From positions 23,583,386 through 23,647,385 of the forward strand of contig OX344752.2 of NCBI GenBank assembly GCA_947034885.2: 64,000 nucleotides of DNA, given 5' to 3'. Shown piece after piece: positions 44,096 through 55,084 of the stretch (positions within the stretch are counted from its first letter, which is position 1; every line of letters starts with the position of its first letter). The translations under genes were made by a program, and so were the position numbers. A model generated the notes under the pieces. The model saw only the letters and a list, made by a program, of their open reading frames with translations, did not search any database and was not told the DNA's origin. This DNA is from Thuidium tamariscinum (lineage: Eukaryota; Streptophyta; Bryopsida; Hypnales; Thuidiaceae).

Positions 44096-45907
44096 GCACT
44101 CCACAACTTTCATGTATACACCTTTGGATTTTATCCATTGATGCTTATAACATGGTTGTTTGAATAAAAACATTTCACATTTGTACTCAATTTCATTTGT
44201 AATTGTACATATGAATGTCAAATGATTTGCTATGACAATCAACTTGAATGCATCATGGATTACTATTGATTGAATTCTTGTCACAACCAGTTCAATGTTT
44301 GGAGAGAATTGCCAATTAGCTTAGTTTTAGGCAGTGGAATTGGGAAAAAAAATTGTTTGAAATTTGAAATTATCGGACAGTCTCTAACAAAAAATTCTAA
44401 AAAAATTCTACCTAAAGTATAAAATAGAGAAAAAGAAGCTAGATTTAGAACTTGAAACAATGGTTTCATATGAATTTAAAAAAAACTAACTTGTGAAGCT
44501 CAAAACATGCCAAACACTTAACCACTCTATTCATTTTTATTGCTATTCTGGCTCAAATTTTCAAGCATACTTTCAATGTGGTGCCTCTAAGAGGAAATTA
44601 ACTCCTAAAAGGATTACAAATGTTTGAGCATAGCTTTTGTTTTTTACTAGCGCTTGTAACAAGTATAATCCTTCAATCATGTTAATACTTTAGATGATTA
44701 CTACCGTTGAAATGAAAGACGACTTATTTAGCTTTTTTATTAACAAAAAATCAACAAAACTACATATTTTCTAAGAAAATACCACCATTGATAAGATTAT
44801 GGAAAGATGTTTGGTAAGGTAGTACTTCTTACATATGTGAAATCAAAATGCTCAAAAGTGCTCCAAAAATTTTAATTTTTTTCCACGAGTACATATCATC
44901 ATAGTATTGATGTATAGTTTTTTTTCAAATCATTTGGAGGTAGAAAGAAAGATATGAGAATGTGAAGGGATGGCTTGAAGTACCTTTTCCATCCTCAAGA
45001 AATTCACCAAAAGTCACACACTTATCATTTCTTAATCAGATTGCATTAATGGATTCAATAAAAAAAATCATTTAGTTGTTTACAAATAATTAGTGAGGTT
45101 TATATGTTGAATTTTTCTACATATTTATTTACAAAAGCCACTTGGTGACCTTATGACCTTTAGATGTTAAAGAGTCACTTCTCATATACAACAATTGTCA
45201 AGAATGTTGAATTATAAGACCAAGCATACCACCTTGGGCAAGCTCATAGTTACTCACTATTTTAGGTGCCACCTTATGACCATGTGTGGTGAGAAGCAAC
45301 ACCATTCTTTCAAACTTTGCAAAACCTCTATTTGAATGTACATAGTACAATGTGATGGAACTTTTCCATAAATTCACAGAGAACAAGCTTACACTGAAAC
45401 ATAAACCACTCCCACAAAACCACCCATTCAATTTGCAGACAAATTTTGGTTGACAATTAGGTCACAATGCTCAATTATACGATTTTGCCCACATAATCAG
45501 GTACTACAACTTTTTCATCCAACATCCAATTTCAATCCAATTCTATGAATTTCCTGACAATAGTTTATGTTGGGCAATGTCCTCATCATCAGGGATTTCA
45601 AACTTGGTTTGAAAAGTTCACAACTTCATGCCTGATACAAACCCAATTGACTACGTGATCACAACTTCATCCTTTTTAGGAGTCCTCAGAGCTCAACAAA
45701 ACTCTAGAGTTGTTCATTTGTGTCCAAAAAACATTAAAAAAAAAACAAAAAACTCTAGAGTTGCAGTACATCATGAAAGTTCTCCCTGTCTACATTGAAT
45801 AATGATTCATTATGCATGGATCATGGGCAAATGTTTAGTACAAAATTCCATATTGAAGCACAGATACTAAGAAAATATAACATAGAGGTTGGGGACCATT
45901 TGGGGTA
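44096..45907. other. AT-rich intergenic stretch, nothing recognised
   Basis: No gene, inverted-end element or shared repeat seen. The open frames are short. Confidence 0.4.
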
Positions 45908-45917
45908 AATGATTGAA

Positions 45918-46202
45918 GGAGGACGTTAAATCCTACCATGGAAGGTGGGCCCAGCAGGCTGGATTTACCCCAGGGGTAAAGGCTGAATTTTTTTATTTTT
46001 TGCACAAATTTTTTTTGCAAATTCTGAATTCATATTTGCAATTAGAGACCCCAAATATTTTTTTTTTGTGTGTGTGTGTGTTAGGTGGGTTAATATACCC
46101 AAAAACATAGCACAAAATAGGGGAATTTTTTAGTTTTACCCCCGGATAACTCGAGTTTTACCCTATTGGGCCCACCTTCGGTGGTAAGATTTAACATCCT
46201 GC
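45918..46202. mobile_element. Mutator-like miniature element (family J, copy 2) with 10-bp duplication
   Basis: Flanked by aatgattgaa at 45908-45917 and 46203-46212. Inverted ends include ggacgttaaatcctacca then aaggtgggccc and the inverse gggcccaccttcggtggta then agatttaac. The interior shares the 'attcatatttgcaattagag' block with family J relatives at 53.6-53.86 kb. Confidence 0.8.
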
Positions 46203-46577
46203 AATGATTGAATGGGTTCCTTTATAGTACTAACTTACTGCAATGGTGGCTTTGTAAGGGGACAATTTTGGTCAAGCTTCTTTCAATTTGAACATCTTGT
46301 TGGGCATTGTTTTGATGCTACGGATATCTTTCTTTGCCTATCCATGAAATGGATTTTTGATTCACTTCCATTGGCTAAACTTATGGTCTTCTACAACCTT
46401 TACCTATGAAATTTTGACAACAAAATCATTGAGCCACAAATAGTGCAACAACCACTTTCTACTTTGCTTTAGACATGCACAAAAATTTCTTAATCTTTGT
46501 TTCTTGCATGTCATGGCACTACAAAACTTATGAGGAAAATTTTAGAAAGAATAAATTTTCTAAGTGCAAAAGATGAA

Positions 46578-48333
46578 ATCCTAAAGTCCCAGTGTCCATA
46601 CATACAAGAGTAAGAGAAAATTGATTTTGGATAGGTCCTTGTGAGCAAAATGTTTGGCAAAAATTTTGAAACATTTTTCTAAGATAGAAAAAATTACTAG
46701 CTTTTTGCATATATCATTTTAATTTCATTTGGTACCTAGAACCTAAAGTTATACCACTATAAGCCCAAATTTCAACTTGACATGCAACAAAAGAAATCCG
46801 TAAAAACTTATAATAAAGAATTTATATTTTTTCATAGATTATATTTTTTGTATTCATGGAAAGCTTAGTTTTGTTTTATTTGGATTTGTGATGTGAAAGT
46901 CATCAAGCATCTTGTTTTGTAGGCAACTAGAGTATCTTTTTGGAAAAAATGACATATATGATTTATTTTTTAGCTCGATTTTACATTTTTTCAAAACCAA
47001 AAGTTCCAGGAGATTAGCTTTGATTATTAAAAATATTTAACCATTGGAATATATTTGTTCAATTACATCTTAAAACTATGAACCCCTCAAGGACACAATA
47101 TATCTTCTTCAATGGAAAATTCTTGCTAGAATGAAATAAATTTCATATTTCATAGACTAGGATTTTGTAGAATAGCAAATTGAAGGACTTGTTGCATTTT
47201 TTATTTTCAAAATTTCAATGGCAGAAGAATTTATAACTTTATTTAGAGAACTTTATCTTATTTTAGAAAGGGGGGCAAACAAATACATTTTTTGCAATTA
47301 GAGGAATATTGGGGATGGAAAAAACACTTTCATGGTCAATTCTACTCTTTGGTCTGCACAAAAAAATTGGGTTTGGAGGAGATAATTTCAAAATTGTATT
47401 TTTAGCAATTTAAGAAAAAATGAGGTTCAGTCTAGTGTGATCAAGAATACAAACTAATTAGAATGAATCCAAATTCTTTGAAGATGATTCCATGATATTC
47501 TAACAAAATTAATTGTTAAATTTCAAAAATTGAGGCATAAATTACTTTCTATTTGTTTTATAGGATCCAATTTGGTCAATTTTGATTTTCTACTCCTTCT
47601 ATTGAAAATGAATATGAAGTTGAGAGAGTTTTTTTTTCTAAATCTACCTTGGATTCCAATCTAATTATGTTAGAAGGGTAGAAATTTTTTATTATTATTA
47701 TAATTTTTCTTCCCTTCAAGTCACACCTTTTTTTGCCTATAAGTTCATCACCCAAATTTGTTATAATCTAAAAGTCCAATGTTCAATATTTTCCACAATT
47801 AATTTCAAGCATACTAAGCAAAGTAGTTTATATTTTTGGACAATTAAAATTAAAATTTTCAAGCACATTCAAGTGCAATAAAATATCAAAGTGGGACAAC
47901 TCATTGAAATGTCCATTGTCAAAAAGTTGTTAGGCCTTGAGGTGTTAATGGTTTCATTTTTCCCTTTATCTCATATCTACTTCTATCTATTTGATAGGTT
48001 TCAAGGAATGAAAATCAATTTTTTTCTCCCCTAAGACTCTCAATTCAATTCTTTGTGTCAAATTTCTTATAATTCAAAATATGTAGTCCAAAAATTTCAA
48101 ATTAAGAGGATTCATAGTGCCAAAAAACCATGTTTAATTTCAATGCATTTATCTTGTAATTTATGTAGTCAAGGTCTCTTAAATTTCTTCCACGCATTCT
48201 TATACTAGTTTATTGCAAGATCCTATAGTTAGATATGTAAAAAAATTGTCATTTTCATTTTTTTAGGTCTTTGCACTACAAAAGGCAATTCTGACTCAAT
48301 TTTGCTAATAAATAAGCCTTAGGACTATTGGGG
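46578..48333 (-). mobile_element. TTAA-type element, subfamily B, copy 4 (diverged, interrupted)
   Basis: The two parts, 46578-47078 and 47949-48333, together align with inverted B copies ('tttctaagatagaaaaa', 'atgaaaatcaat', 'gacaaaattgtc' type blocks). The flanking target has decayed (TGAA / TTCA). The central 870 bp is element E. Confidence 0.7.
47083..47944 (+). mobile_element. TTAA-type element, subfamily E (862 bp), nested in subfamily B copy 4
   Basis: Ends cccctcaaggacacaa and the inverse ttgttaggccttgaggtg. Right flank TTAA (47945-47948), left flank TGAA (47079-47082). Other B copies read ttaa without interruption at this place (32451 region; 62640 region). The interior shares nothing obvious with the other subfamilies. 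Confidence 0.8.
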
Positions 48334-48689
48334 TTCAAATGAAGGGTTTGAAGACTATAGCATATTTTGCCTTGCACCTAATAGGGAATGTTTTTGACTT
48401 GGCTAATAATGTTATGATGAATGCCATAAGGCATATTTTATATACAAGAATTGGTAATTGTCTTGGTCTTAGACAAAATGTAGGGTATGAAAATTTTCAA
48501 TTTAGCAAATTTTTGGTGAAAAAAATTCTATATTTTGTGTTAGAGAATATTTGGCAAGATTTTTCTTAATGGATGAAATCAATAAGCTATTACCAAATCT
48601 TTCAACAATATTGCTCTATTTTGGATGAATGTATTTTCTTGGACAAACACATGGATTTTCATCCATGTAATCTAGGTTTCATCCATTCT

Positions 48690-49810
48690 ATGGATATAAA
48701 TAGTTGTCTTTGGTATGGAATTTTTTTATAATTATAGTATAGCTATACTATAAATACCTTAATTATAGGTGTTCATATTATAATCACCATCAATGGTTGT
48801 TGTATATCTACTTAATATATACATGCTTAACTTCTAAAGGTCAGAGACTATGTCTTCACCAAAAACACACCAAAACTGCCATTTCTGGTACAAGCATCAA
48901 ATTTTTGAAAAAATACATTTTTGGACACATGTAACTATAGGATCTTTTAGTACATAGGTGTGAAAATATGTGGAAATTTTTTTAGAAATTTTCACCATGT
49001 GGATTGCAAAGTATTAGCATTTGAATTGACAAAAACTCTTTTTTTTGTCCTTGCAAAAAAGTAGGCAACCATATTTCACTAGGTCACATTTCTATGAAAA
49101 AATGTCCAAAATGGTAGTGCTTCTTTGGATTCATTCTTCAAGGCAAGTTCACTACATGCTCCAAAAAAATTCGCACCATTTGGAATTGTACAACATATAG
49201 GAAAAAATTGGTAAGTAGAAGAAATAGAGAATGATTCAAAATACTAAATTGTTAAAATTTTATTTATGGAATCAAAAAATGCCAATCCCAATGGTTGTAA
49301 TGTTGTAACAAACAATCAACATTCATATTTTTTATTTCTTTTTCAAAAATATCAAAATAGAGTAAAGTAAAGGACTTCAAAGTTTATTTTAGAGTAGAGA
49401 ATCCATAACTCTCTGCAAACTAAATCTCCTCATAACTTTGATCTCATAAATCAAAATGGAATGATTCAAAGCTTTGTACATGTATATGAATCTAAAAAAA
49501 CAATTTCAATTATTATTCCTCAAAAAAGTGTTTTCTTAAGAAATTTTTGGGTTGCGTGCTAACCAATGAAAACTACATATCATGCAATAATTTTTTAACC
49601 ATGTACTCAAAATTTATGAAAATTGTTGGGCATTAAAGATACTCCTTGGACACATATTGTGTGAAATTTTTTACTTAAAAAACAAAAGAAAACTCCATCT
49701 ACAGTGAGTTGTCTAAAATTACTATATTGCCAAAAAACAGTGTTTGGACCTTTAGGGGTTAAGGCTCACATGCTCACACCTTCATGCTCACATACTAGCC
49801 TCATTGGGTT
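48690..49810 (+). repeat. Family S repeat, copy 1, interrupted by element D copy 2
   Basis: 48690-48836 plus 49763-49810 match 56895-57120 and, inverted, 54538-54760 ('ccatcaatggttgttg', 'tatatctactta', 'ggctcacatgctcac', 'ttcatgctcacatactagc'). The interruption is exactly one TTAA-flanked element. Confidence 0.7.
48841..49758 (+). mobile_element. TTAA-flanked element, subfamily D, copy 2 (918 bp)
   Basis: Flanked by TTAA at 48837-48840 and 49759-49762. Termini cttctaaaggtcagagac and the inverse gtttggacctttagggg. Empty versions of the site are at 57076-57086 (gctcaaggctc) and, inverted, near 54575. Confidence 0.9.
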
Positions 49811-50037
49811 TATATTACCGTAGTTGTAGAATAGGATTGGTAAGAAAAAAATACTAAAAATGGGTGCCAAAATTTTAGGAAAATTATTTTTTCAAAAAGT
49901 AAAAAGAATATATGGTGAAAAAAAATATTGATAATTTTTTATATTTTTAGCATCTACTAAACCTTATTTTTGGAAGGAAAAAAAAATTCAACAAAGAAGT
50001 GCCAACCCTAACTATAGTCTGGACTCTACACAACATT

Positions 50038-50355
50038 TAAGGTAGGAGGCTCGAACTCCAACAGGGCATTTAGAACCAAACATGGCTCAAAGGTACATTT
50101 CACTTTCTACAATATTCCAAAATGTACAAACTGTGTACATTCTAGGTGGTGGTCGCTTTTAGAGCCCTATGGCTTTAAACTTCAAAATTTCATAACTAAT
50201 TCCACAAAGATCCAAAAAATATGAAACAACTTGGGTTGGATGTCATTTCCTCTTGTCTTTAAAAAGAAATTTATTGAAAATATTTCAAGATGTTTTCCCT
50301 CCCCAAAATTCAGCTTCAGCACTTAGACTGTCGCTTTATGGACCTCCTACCTTAT
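50038..50355 (+). mobile_element. Family L inverted-repeat element, copy 3
   Basis: Ends taaggtaggaggctc and the inverse gacctcctacctta, the clearest termini of this family. The interior has 'gaaacaacttgggttggatg', 'atatttcaagatgtttt' and 'gtacat' motifs near the left end. Confidence 0.75.
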
Positions 50356-50391
50356 TATGACAAGATCATGTGCTCATGGGCATAGTGGTTC

Positions 50392-50513
50392 TTGAAGCCC
50401 AATTTTAATTTAATTTAATTTAATTTTTTTAACCACATGGACAAATTCCATTGATTTTTTTTAAAATTTTAAAATTTTTTACACAAATGAAATGAATTGA
50501 AGCCCAATTTTAA
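50392..50513 (-). mobile_element. Short A-tailed retroposon fragment with 17-bp target duplication
   Basis: ttgaagcccaattttaa occurs at 50392-50408 and 50497-50513. The 88-bp insert begins with a (taatt)n/T-rich run, an A-rich tail on the minus strand, and includes ggacaaattccattgat, related to the insert at 707-797. Same class as that copy. Confidence 0.75.
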
Positions 50514-50768
50514 CATAGCCCAGTATGATAGCCTAGGCAGGATGGTCTTCCACTCTTCCAGATGAACGGTTGCTGTGTTTTTGTGCAGTACAGTGAAAAC
50601 ACAATGGAATACTGAATTTGTCCACATCTTTAAAAATAAATAAAAATGGAATAATTACTGCCTAGTGAGCCTACACTAAATCCCAAAGCATCAACAATAA
50701 CACTGTTCACAATTCATGTGGAGATTATAATACTCAAAGTCATCACACAATGGACCTTTTGATTTTTT

Positions 50769-51155
50769 TGTGTATGGTGGAAACACCCAAAACTGTCAAT
50801 GTAGCATAGTTGGAGGCACCTTTTCTTAGAAACAATATTTTTGTAGTATTAGCAAGAAAAAATGATGTCTGCTTAAAAGAAATAGAGTTTTTAGATGTGG
50901 TGTATAATTTCTATGACTTTTCAAAGTGTCGGATCCCTACACCATTGAAATTGTCACAAAGGTGGACTGTAAACTTGAAATTTGTAAAAGTCAATAGTTA
51001 TCAAATCAAAGTTACATATGTGTCTTTCAAATGTCTTAGCAAATGAGAGTTAAGCATTTGGAGAAGACATTAACAAAAGTCTAAAGACATATTTAGTAGT
51101 AGTCTAGAATTCAAGAATGGAAACAGGGGTGCTTTTGGGTGTTTCTACCTTAGGA
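50769..51155 (+). mobile_element. Family N element, copy 2
   Basis: Begins tggaaacacccaaaactg and ends gcttttgggtgtttctacc (inverse). Interior blocks 'agcatagttggaggca' and 'gtattagcaag' are shared with copy 1 and, inverted, with copies 3 and 4. Confidence 0.7.
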
Positions 51156-51333
51156 CACACAAATTGAAAGGCTTCAATAGTGCCTCTCTATCACCAATAT
51201 AGTACTATGAGTGGTTTTCTTTTCCAACTATAGTTTGTTGTATTATGTATGAGGTTGTAAATTTTACAATTGACAAATTCAAGGGAATACTTATTACAAA
51301 ATGTAATTTTTATGAATTCTATGGTATGTTTTA

Positions 51334-51505
51334 CACTACAAGGGCTGCGTAGTCAATTCGAACATTTTCTGTCAATTCGGAGTACTTAATTCGGACATTT
51401 TCTGTCAAAAATGTCTGAATTGATAGAAAATAGATAGAAAATATCCGAATCAAGTACTCCAAATTGATAGAAAATGTTTGAATTGACTACACAGCCCTTG
51501 TAGTG
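51334..51505. mobile_element. CACTA-type foldback (172 bp)
   Basis: Starts cactacaagggctgcgtag and ends with the inverse ctacacagcccttgtagtg. The arms pair along their length, with an internal shorter repeat of 'tcaattcggaca'. Flanking triplets tta / aat do not match. Confidence 0.8.
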
Positions 51506-51509
51506 AATT

Positions 51510-52430
51510 TTTAGATGGGTTATTCAAAGGTGTGCTTCCATCTAGTAGAGTTCATACATTGATCCTACATACAATGAATCCTAAGGTATATTGCGTATTT
51601 CTTTTGTGAAGATTGCAATCTTCATTATCTCTATTCCATGAGTGGAGAAAATTACCCCCCTACCATCCTTCAATCAAACATATGCTACAACACATAACAT
51701 TGTTGAAAATAGGTGATATGCATTAGGGGTAATCACACCTTTACTATGTTCCCATTCTTAATGTAAAACAAACATGGCAGTTTAGAGTTAACTTCCCATT
51801 AACTCTTGGGGTGGAATATACTTCTAATATAAAGGTTTCTCTAAGTCCATATTCTCTTCTAGGGTAAAAGAATGGGCATGTCAAAGATTAGATGAGTGAA
51901 GTGTATTCTATTGAACTCCATACACTTTATAATTTTTCCACATTACTTGCCCCTTGACTTCAAGCGACGGCTAATGCTTGCAATTTTACATAATGGTTTG
52001 CATATTTTTGGTTGCAAGTGAATTTGTTTTTAGTAGAATTCCTTGACACAAAACAAAATGGAGGTCACACCTTCTTCTCTTGAAACTTCTACCCATAGGT
52101 TCCTATTTTCTCTCATGAATTATTTATTTTCTAGAGAAGTTTGCCTTAGTGAAGGTGTGACTACTCCTATTATGTATATTGGCAACGGTACAACATAAAC
52201 AACCTTCACAATCATAAGGGTGAACTGAATTGAGCAAATCCAAAGCTAAATGTAGGAGAGGGCTCAAAAATAATGCGGGCATTTAGAACTATCTAGTAGG
52301 AGGCTATGAAATGAATACGTGATTGTGGAAAACTGGACTCTTGATTACATCAGAGCATGATAAGATTTGGTTTACACTTCTTTAATAGATGGTTTAAGAG
52401 CCACAATAGGTTCTTTCCTAACTAAGTGGA
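51510..52430. other. AT-rich intergenic stretch, nothing recognised
   Basis: No gene or repeat family detected. Confidence 0.4.
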
Positions 52431-52432
52431 TA

Positions 52433-52755
52433 GATGGCAAATTTCATTAAAATGGTGGTATTCCTTATGCCATTTTTCAGACCACATAGTCTAAACTGAA
52501 AATTGACATCTAAGAATGGTATAGATTTCAAACATCTAGGATACATGTAGACACTGGAGGAAAAGCCTCAAAATTTGTGTTTGTTTCAACATAATGTGTG
52601 AAGTGAGTTATGTTGAAACAAACGTAGATTTTGAGGCTTTTCTTCTAGTGAGATTTTCAAAATCTATGACTTCTTTAGATTTCAGACCACACGGTCTGAA
52701 CTGTCAAAAGTGTCAAAGTAATGGAATAGTGCCATTTTAATGAAATTCGCCATGT
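52433..52755. mobile_element. Family O foldback element, copy 3, interrupted by a CACTA-type foldback
   Basis: Ends ggcaaatttcattaaaatgg and the inverse ccattttaatgaaattcgcc. The interior matches copies 1 and 2 except for 99 bp inserted at 52552-52650. Confidence 0.75.
52552..52650. mobile_element. CACTA-type foldback (99 bp) with 3-bp duplication, nested in family O
   Basis: Starts cactggaggaaaagcctc and ends with the inverse gaggcttttcttctagtg. Flanked by aga on both sides (52549-52551 and 52651-52653). The arms pair through 'tttgtttcaacataa' and its inverse. Confidence 0.85.
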
Positions 52756-52861
52756 AGGTGTCTACTAAGATTATTCAAAATAAGAATTGGTACAAACTAC
52801 CTTCTTATAAATGTTAGAAAAATTGAAATAATGATTGATTCAAGCATTCATTTTAGTTTTA

Positions 52862-53182
52862 GAAAGGGTCGCATTTAGAAACCATCTCTATTACTTTTTA
52901 CATGTTGCAATGCTAGTTTTTGAACAAAATGGTTTTTCTTAAAAACTAAGCATGTGTGGATTTCCAAGGCCTATGAATCACAAATAGGGACTCATGCCAG
53001 ATTTCGTTTGAAAATTCATAAGTAATTCATAAATGCTCCAAAAATTATGAAACAACTTGTGTTAGATTCTTTATTTATTTTTCTTTGATTGAACAATGAG
53101 AAACAAACATTCATCTAAGAAAATACATGATAAAGGTGGACCAACCTTGAAATGAGCAGTTTCTGAGCTTCTTACCTAATGT
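52862..53182 (+). mobile_element. Family L element, copy 5 (diverged)
   Basis: Shares 'gaaagggtcgcatttagaaa', 'attcataagtaattcat' and 'gaaacaacttgtgttagat' with other L copies. The right end cttcttacctaatg is a decayed terminus. Confidence 0.5.
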
Positions 53183-53239
53183 AGGGTGTATGGAAGTGCT
53201 CTCACCCTATTCCAACCAATTCAAAGAAATACTGAGTTA

Positions 53240-53534
53240 CATTGGGAGAGATTTGAGGGCTCTAAGAGCTTGTGAGCTCCCACAATCTAAAAACGTGAAA
53301 ATTGTCATGGGAACGCAATTTTGCAGGAATCCTACGTGGTTAAGAGAGTGCCATGTCATTAAAAAAAATTGAAAAATAAATAAAAGAATTGGGCTTTTTT
53401 CATATTTCAGGACACCCCACCCCAATTTTAATTTTTTTATAGAAATGATGGCTTGATAGCAGCCAGCAGTTCCTAAACTAGTTTCGGGAACAATCCTGAA
53501 ATGGCCCTTTGGAGCCCTCAAATCTCCTCTAATG
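53240..53534 (+). mobile_element. Family K inverted-repeat element, copy 4
   Basis: Ends cattgggagagatttgaggg and the inverse ccctcaaatctcctctaatg. Interior blocks 'gtgagctcccac', 'cctacgtggttaag' and 'atgccaagtcatt'-like are conserved. Confidence 0.75.
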
Positions 53535-53597
53535 ATTACTAATGCAATTGAAGCAAGTTTTCATTGAAAGCAACTTCCACTGGTAAATCCACCTTCT

Positions 53598-53870
53598 TAG
53601 GCCCACTTTAAATGGAGGATTTAGTGTCTTCCATCACATTCATTATACATTCATTACCTTGAGGGAAAACGCAAGAAGGCCACATTTTTATTTTTTGTAT
53701 ATAAATCTTGACTTCACATTTGCAATTAGAGACCCCAAAATAGATAAGGGAAGTCTGGAACATACCCTAAACATGGCACAAAATAGGGGGCTTTTACTTA
53801 CTTTTACATTGGAGAACCTAGAATTTATCTTACTAGGCCCACTTTGAATGAAGGATTTAGTGACCTGCAA
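53598..53870 (+). mobile_element. Family J relative (rearranged)
   Basis: Contains 'caattagagaccccaaaa' and 'ggcacaaaatagggggc', as in J copies 1 and 2. The terminus 'aggcccactttgaatgaagg' recurs in the same orientation at both sides, so the copy is rearranged and no duplication can be assigned. Confidence 0.45.
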
Positions 53871-53920
53871 ATGTGACTACCATGGAGTGCATGCTCCCCA
53901 TCAATAAGCTGGGCCATCAG

Positions 53921-54181
53921 AGCATCCCCACCAGGTTGTTCCCTTTCCCTATCTAAGCTTGGGACGTCATATGGGGATGAGACCTCACCGCTCCTCGCGA
54001 GTTCCCTAAATGAGCCTCTGGATAGGGAATTGGAGCAAAGTTTTACAGAAATCCTGTATAATTTAGAGACACAGGTTGTGTGTAAAGGTTGGTGCGGTGA
54101 GATTCCTGTATCTCTATCTGCATGTGAGGTCCTCTCCCTAAACTTTTAGGGATAGGGAACTCACTGGTGGGGATGCTCTCA
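53921..54181. mobile_element. 'GAGCATCCCC' miniature inverted-repeat element (261 bp)
   Basis: Ends agagcatccccaccaggttg and the inverse actggtggggatgctct; an inner pair (ttccctatctaa / aggga..gggaa) also folds. GC content is higher than in its flanks. Elements with such ends are widespread in plants. Confidence 0.75.
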
Positions 54182-54537
54182 TTCTAAGTACTTGGAATCT
54201 ACTGGCAAGAAGGCCACAAATCTGCCCATGCACTTGCCATTGTATCTTCTCTTATGCCATATTGCACAAGTTGCTAGAGTGAACAAGCAACTAAGAAAAG
54301 AGGGCTCTTTATTTGATACAAATAAAGGAGACCCTTTATTGCAAGAAGAATGAAGAACAAATCCAAGTTGCAAGCAACTTGGGACAAATTGGACAATGTA
54401 ACAAAAGGAAAGCTAAAATACAAAGGCCAACCAACCGTGAAATGAATAGGGGCCGGGAATGCTAAGTGACGCTTTGTCCATGTAGCTAGTGTTTGGTCGC
54501 ATTTTGGATACAACCACATTCAAATTGCGGGCGGGAC
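54182..54537. other. Intergenic, nothing recognised
   Basis: Two overlapping minus-strand open frames (54179-54519) have no recognisable product and span what looks like repeat-derived DNA. Confidence 0.35.
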
Positions 54538-54760
54538 AACAATACTAGTATGTGAGCATGAAAGTATGAGTATGTGACCCTTGAGCATATATATAAGTAG
54601 ATATTGTACATCTATTGAAAGTATTTATAATATAAACACCTATAATATAGGTATTTATAGCATATATGCATTATTATCATGCATAGAAGGTTATTATAAT
54701 ATAGATACTTATATCATAGGTGTGTAGTCTTCTAGGTTCATAGGCTCACATATCTAAGCT
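54538..54760 (-). repeat. Family S repeat, copy 2 (inverted, empty site)
   Basis: Inverse of the sequence that surrounds element D copy 2: 'ctagtatgtgagcatgaaag', 'cttgagcatatatataagta'. The site corresponding to the insertion reads ccttgag here (inverse ctcaagg). Confidence 0.6.
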
Positions 54761-54924
54761 CACATAATAGCAACCCTTGTGTTATGAAGGTATGTGACAA
54801 CTTACTATACAAAACAACACTTTGGTCCCACTCAAACTTCCTTATTTATAGCTTCCTTCTCTTTATTTGAGTACCAAGAAAATTTGACTCTTCTTTGGTT
54901 GGTAGTGATATGGTCCGTCCAATG

Positions 54925-55078
54925 CATTACAAAAAAACAAGGATATAAATGACTTGTTTACAATCAATGCAAAGGCAACAATGACTGCAAAATGACTACA
55001 AAATGATTGTTTTGTAGTCATTATTGTTTTAACAATCATTGTGGACAAGTCATTTATACCCTTGTTTTTTTTGTAGTG
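54925..55078. mobile_element. CACTA-type foldback (154 bp) with 3-bp duplication
   Basis: Starts cattacaaaaaaacaagg (C-to-T change in CACTAC) and ends cttgttttttttgtagtg. Flanked by atg on both sides (54922-54924 and 55079-55081). Arm sequence 'tataaatgact' is shared with the foldback at 6389-6514, so the two are close relatives. Confidence 0.85.
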
Positions 55079-55084
55079 ATGGCA

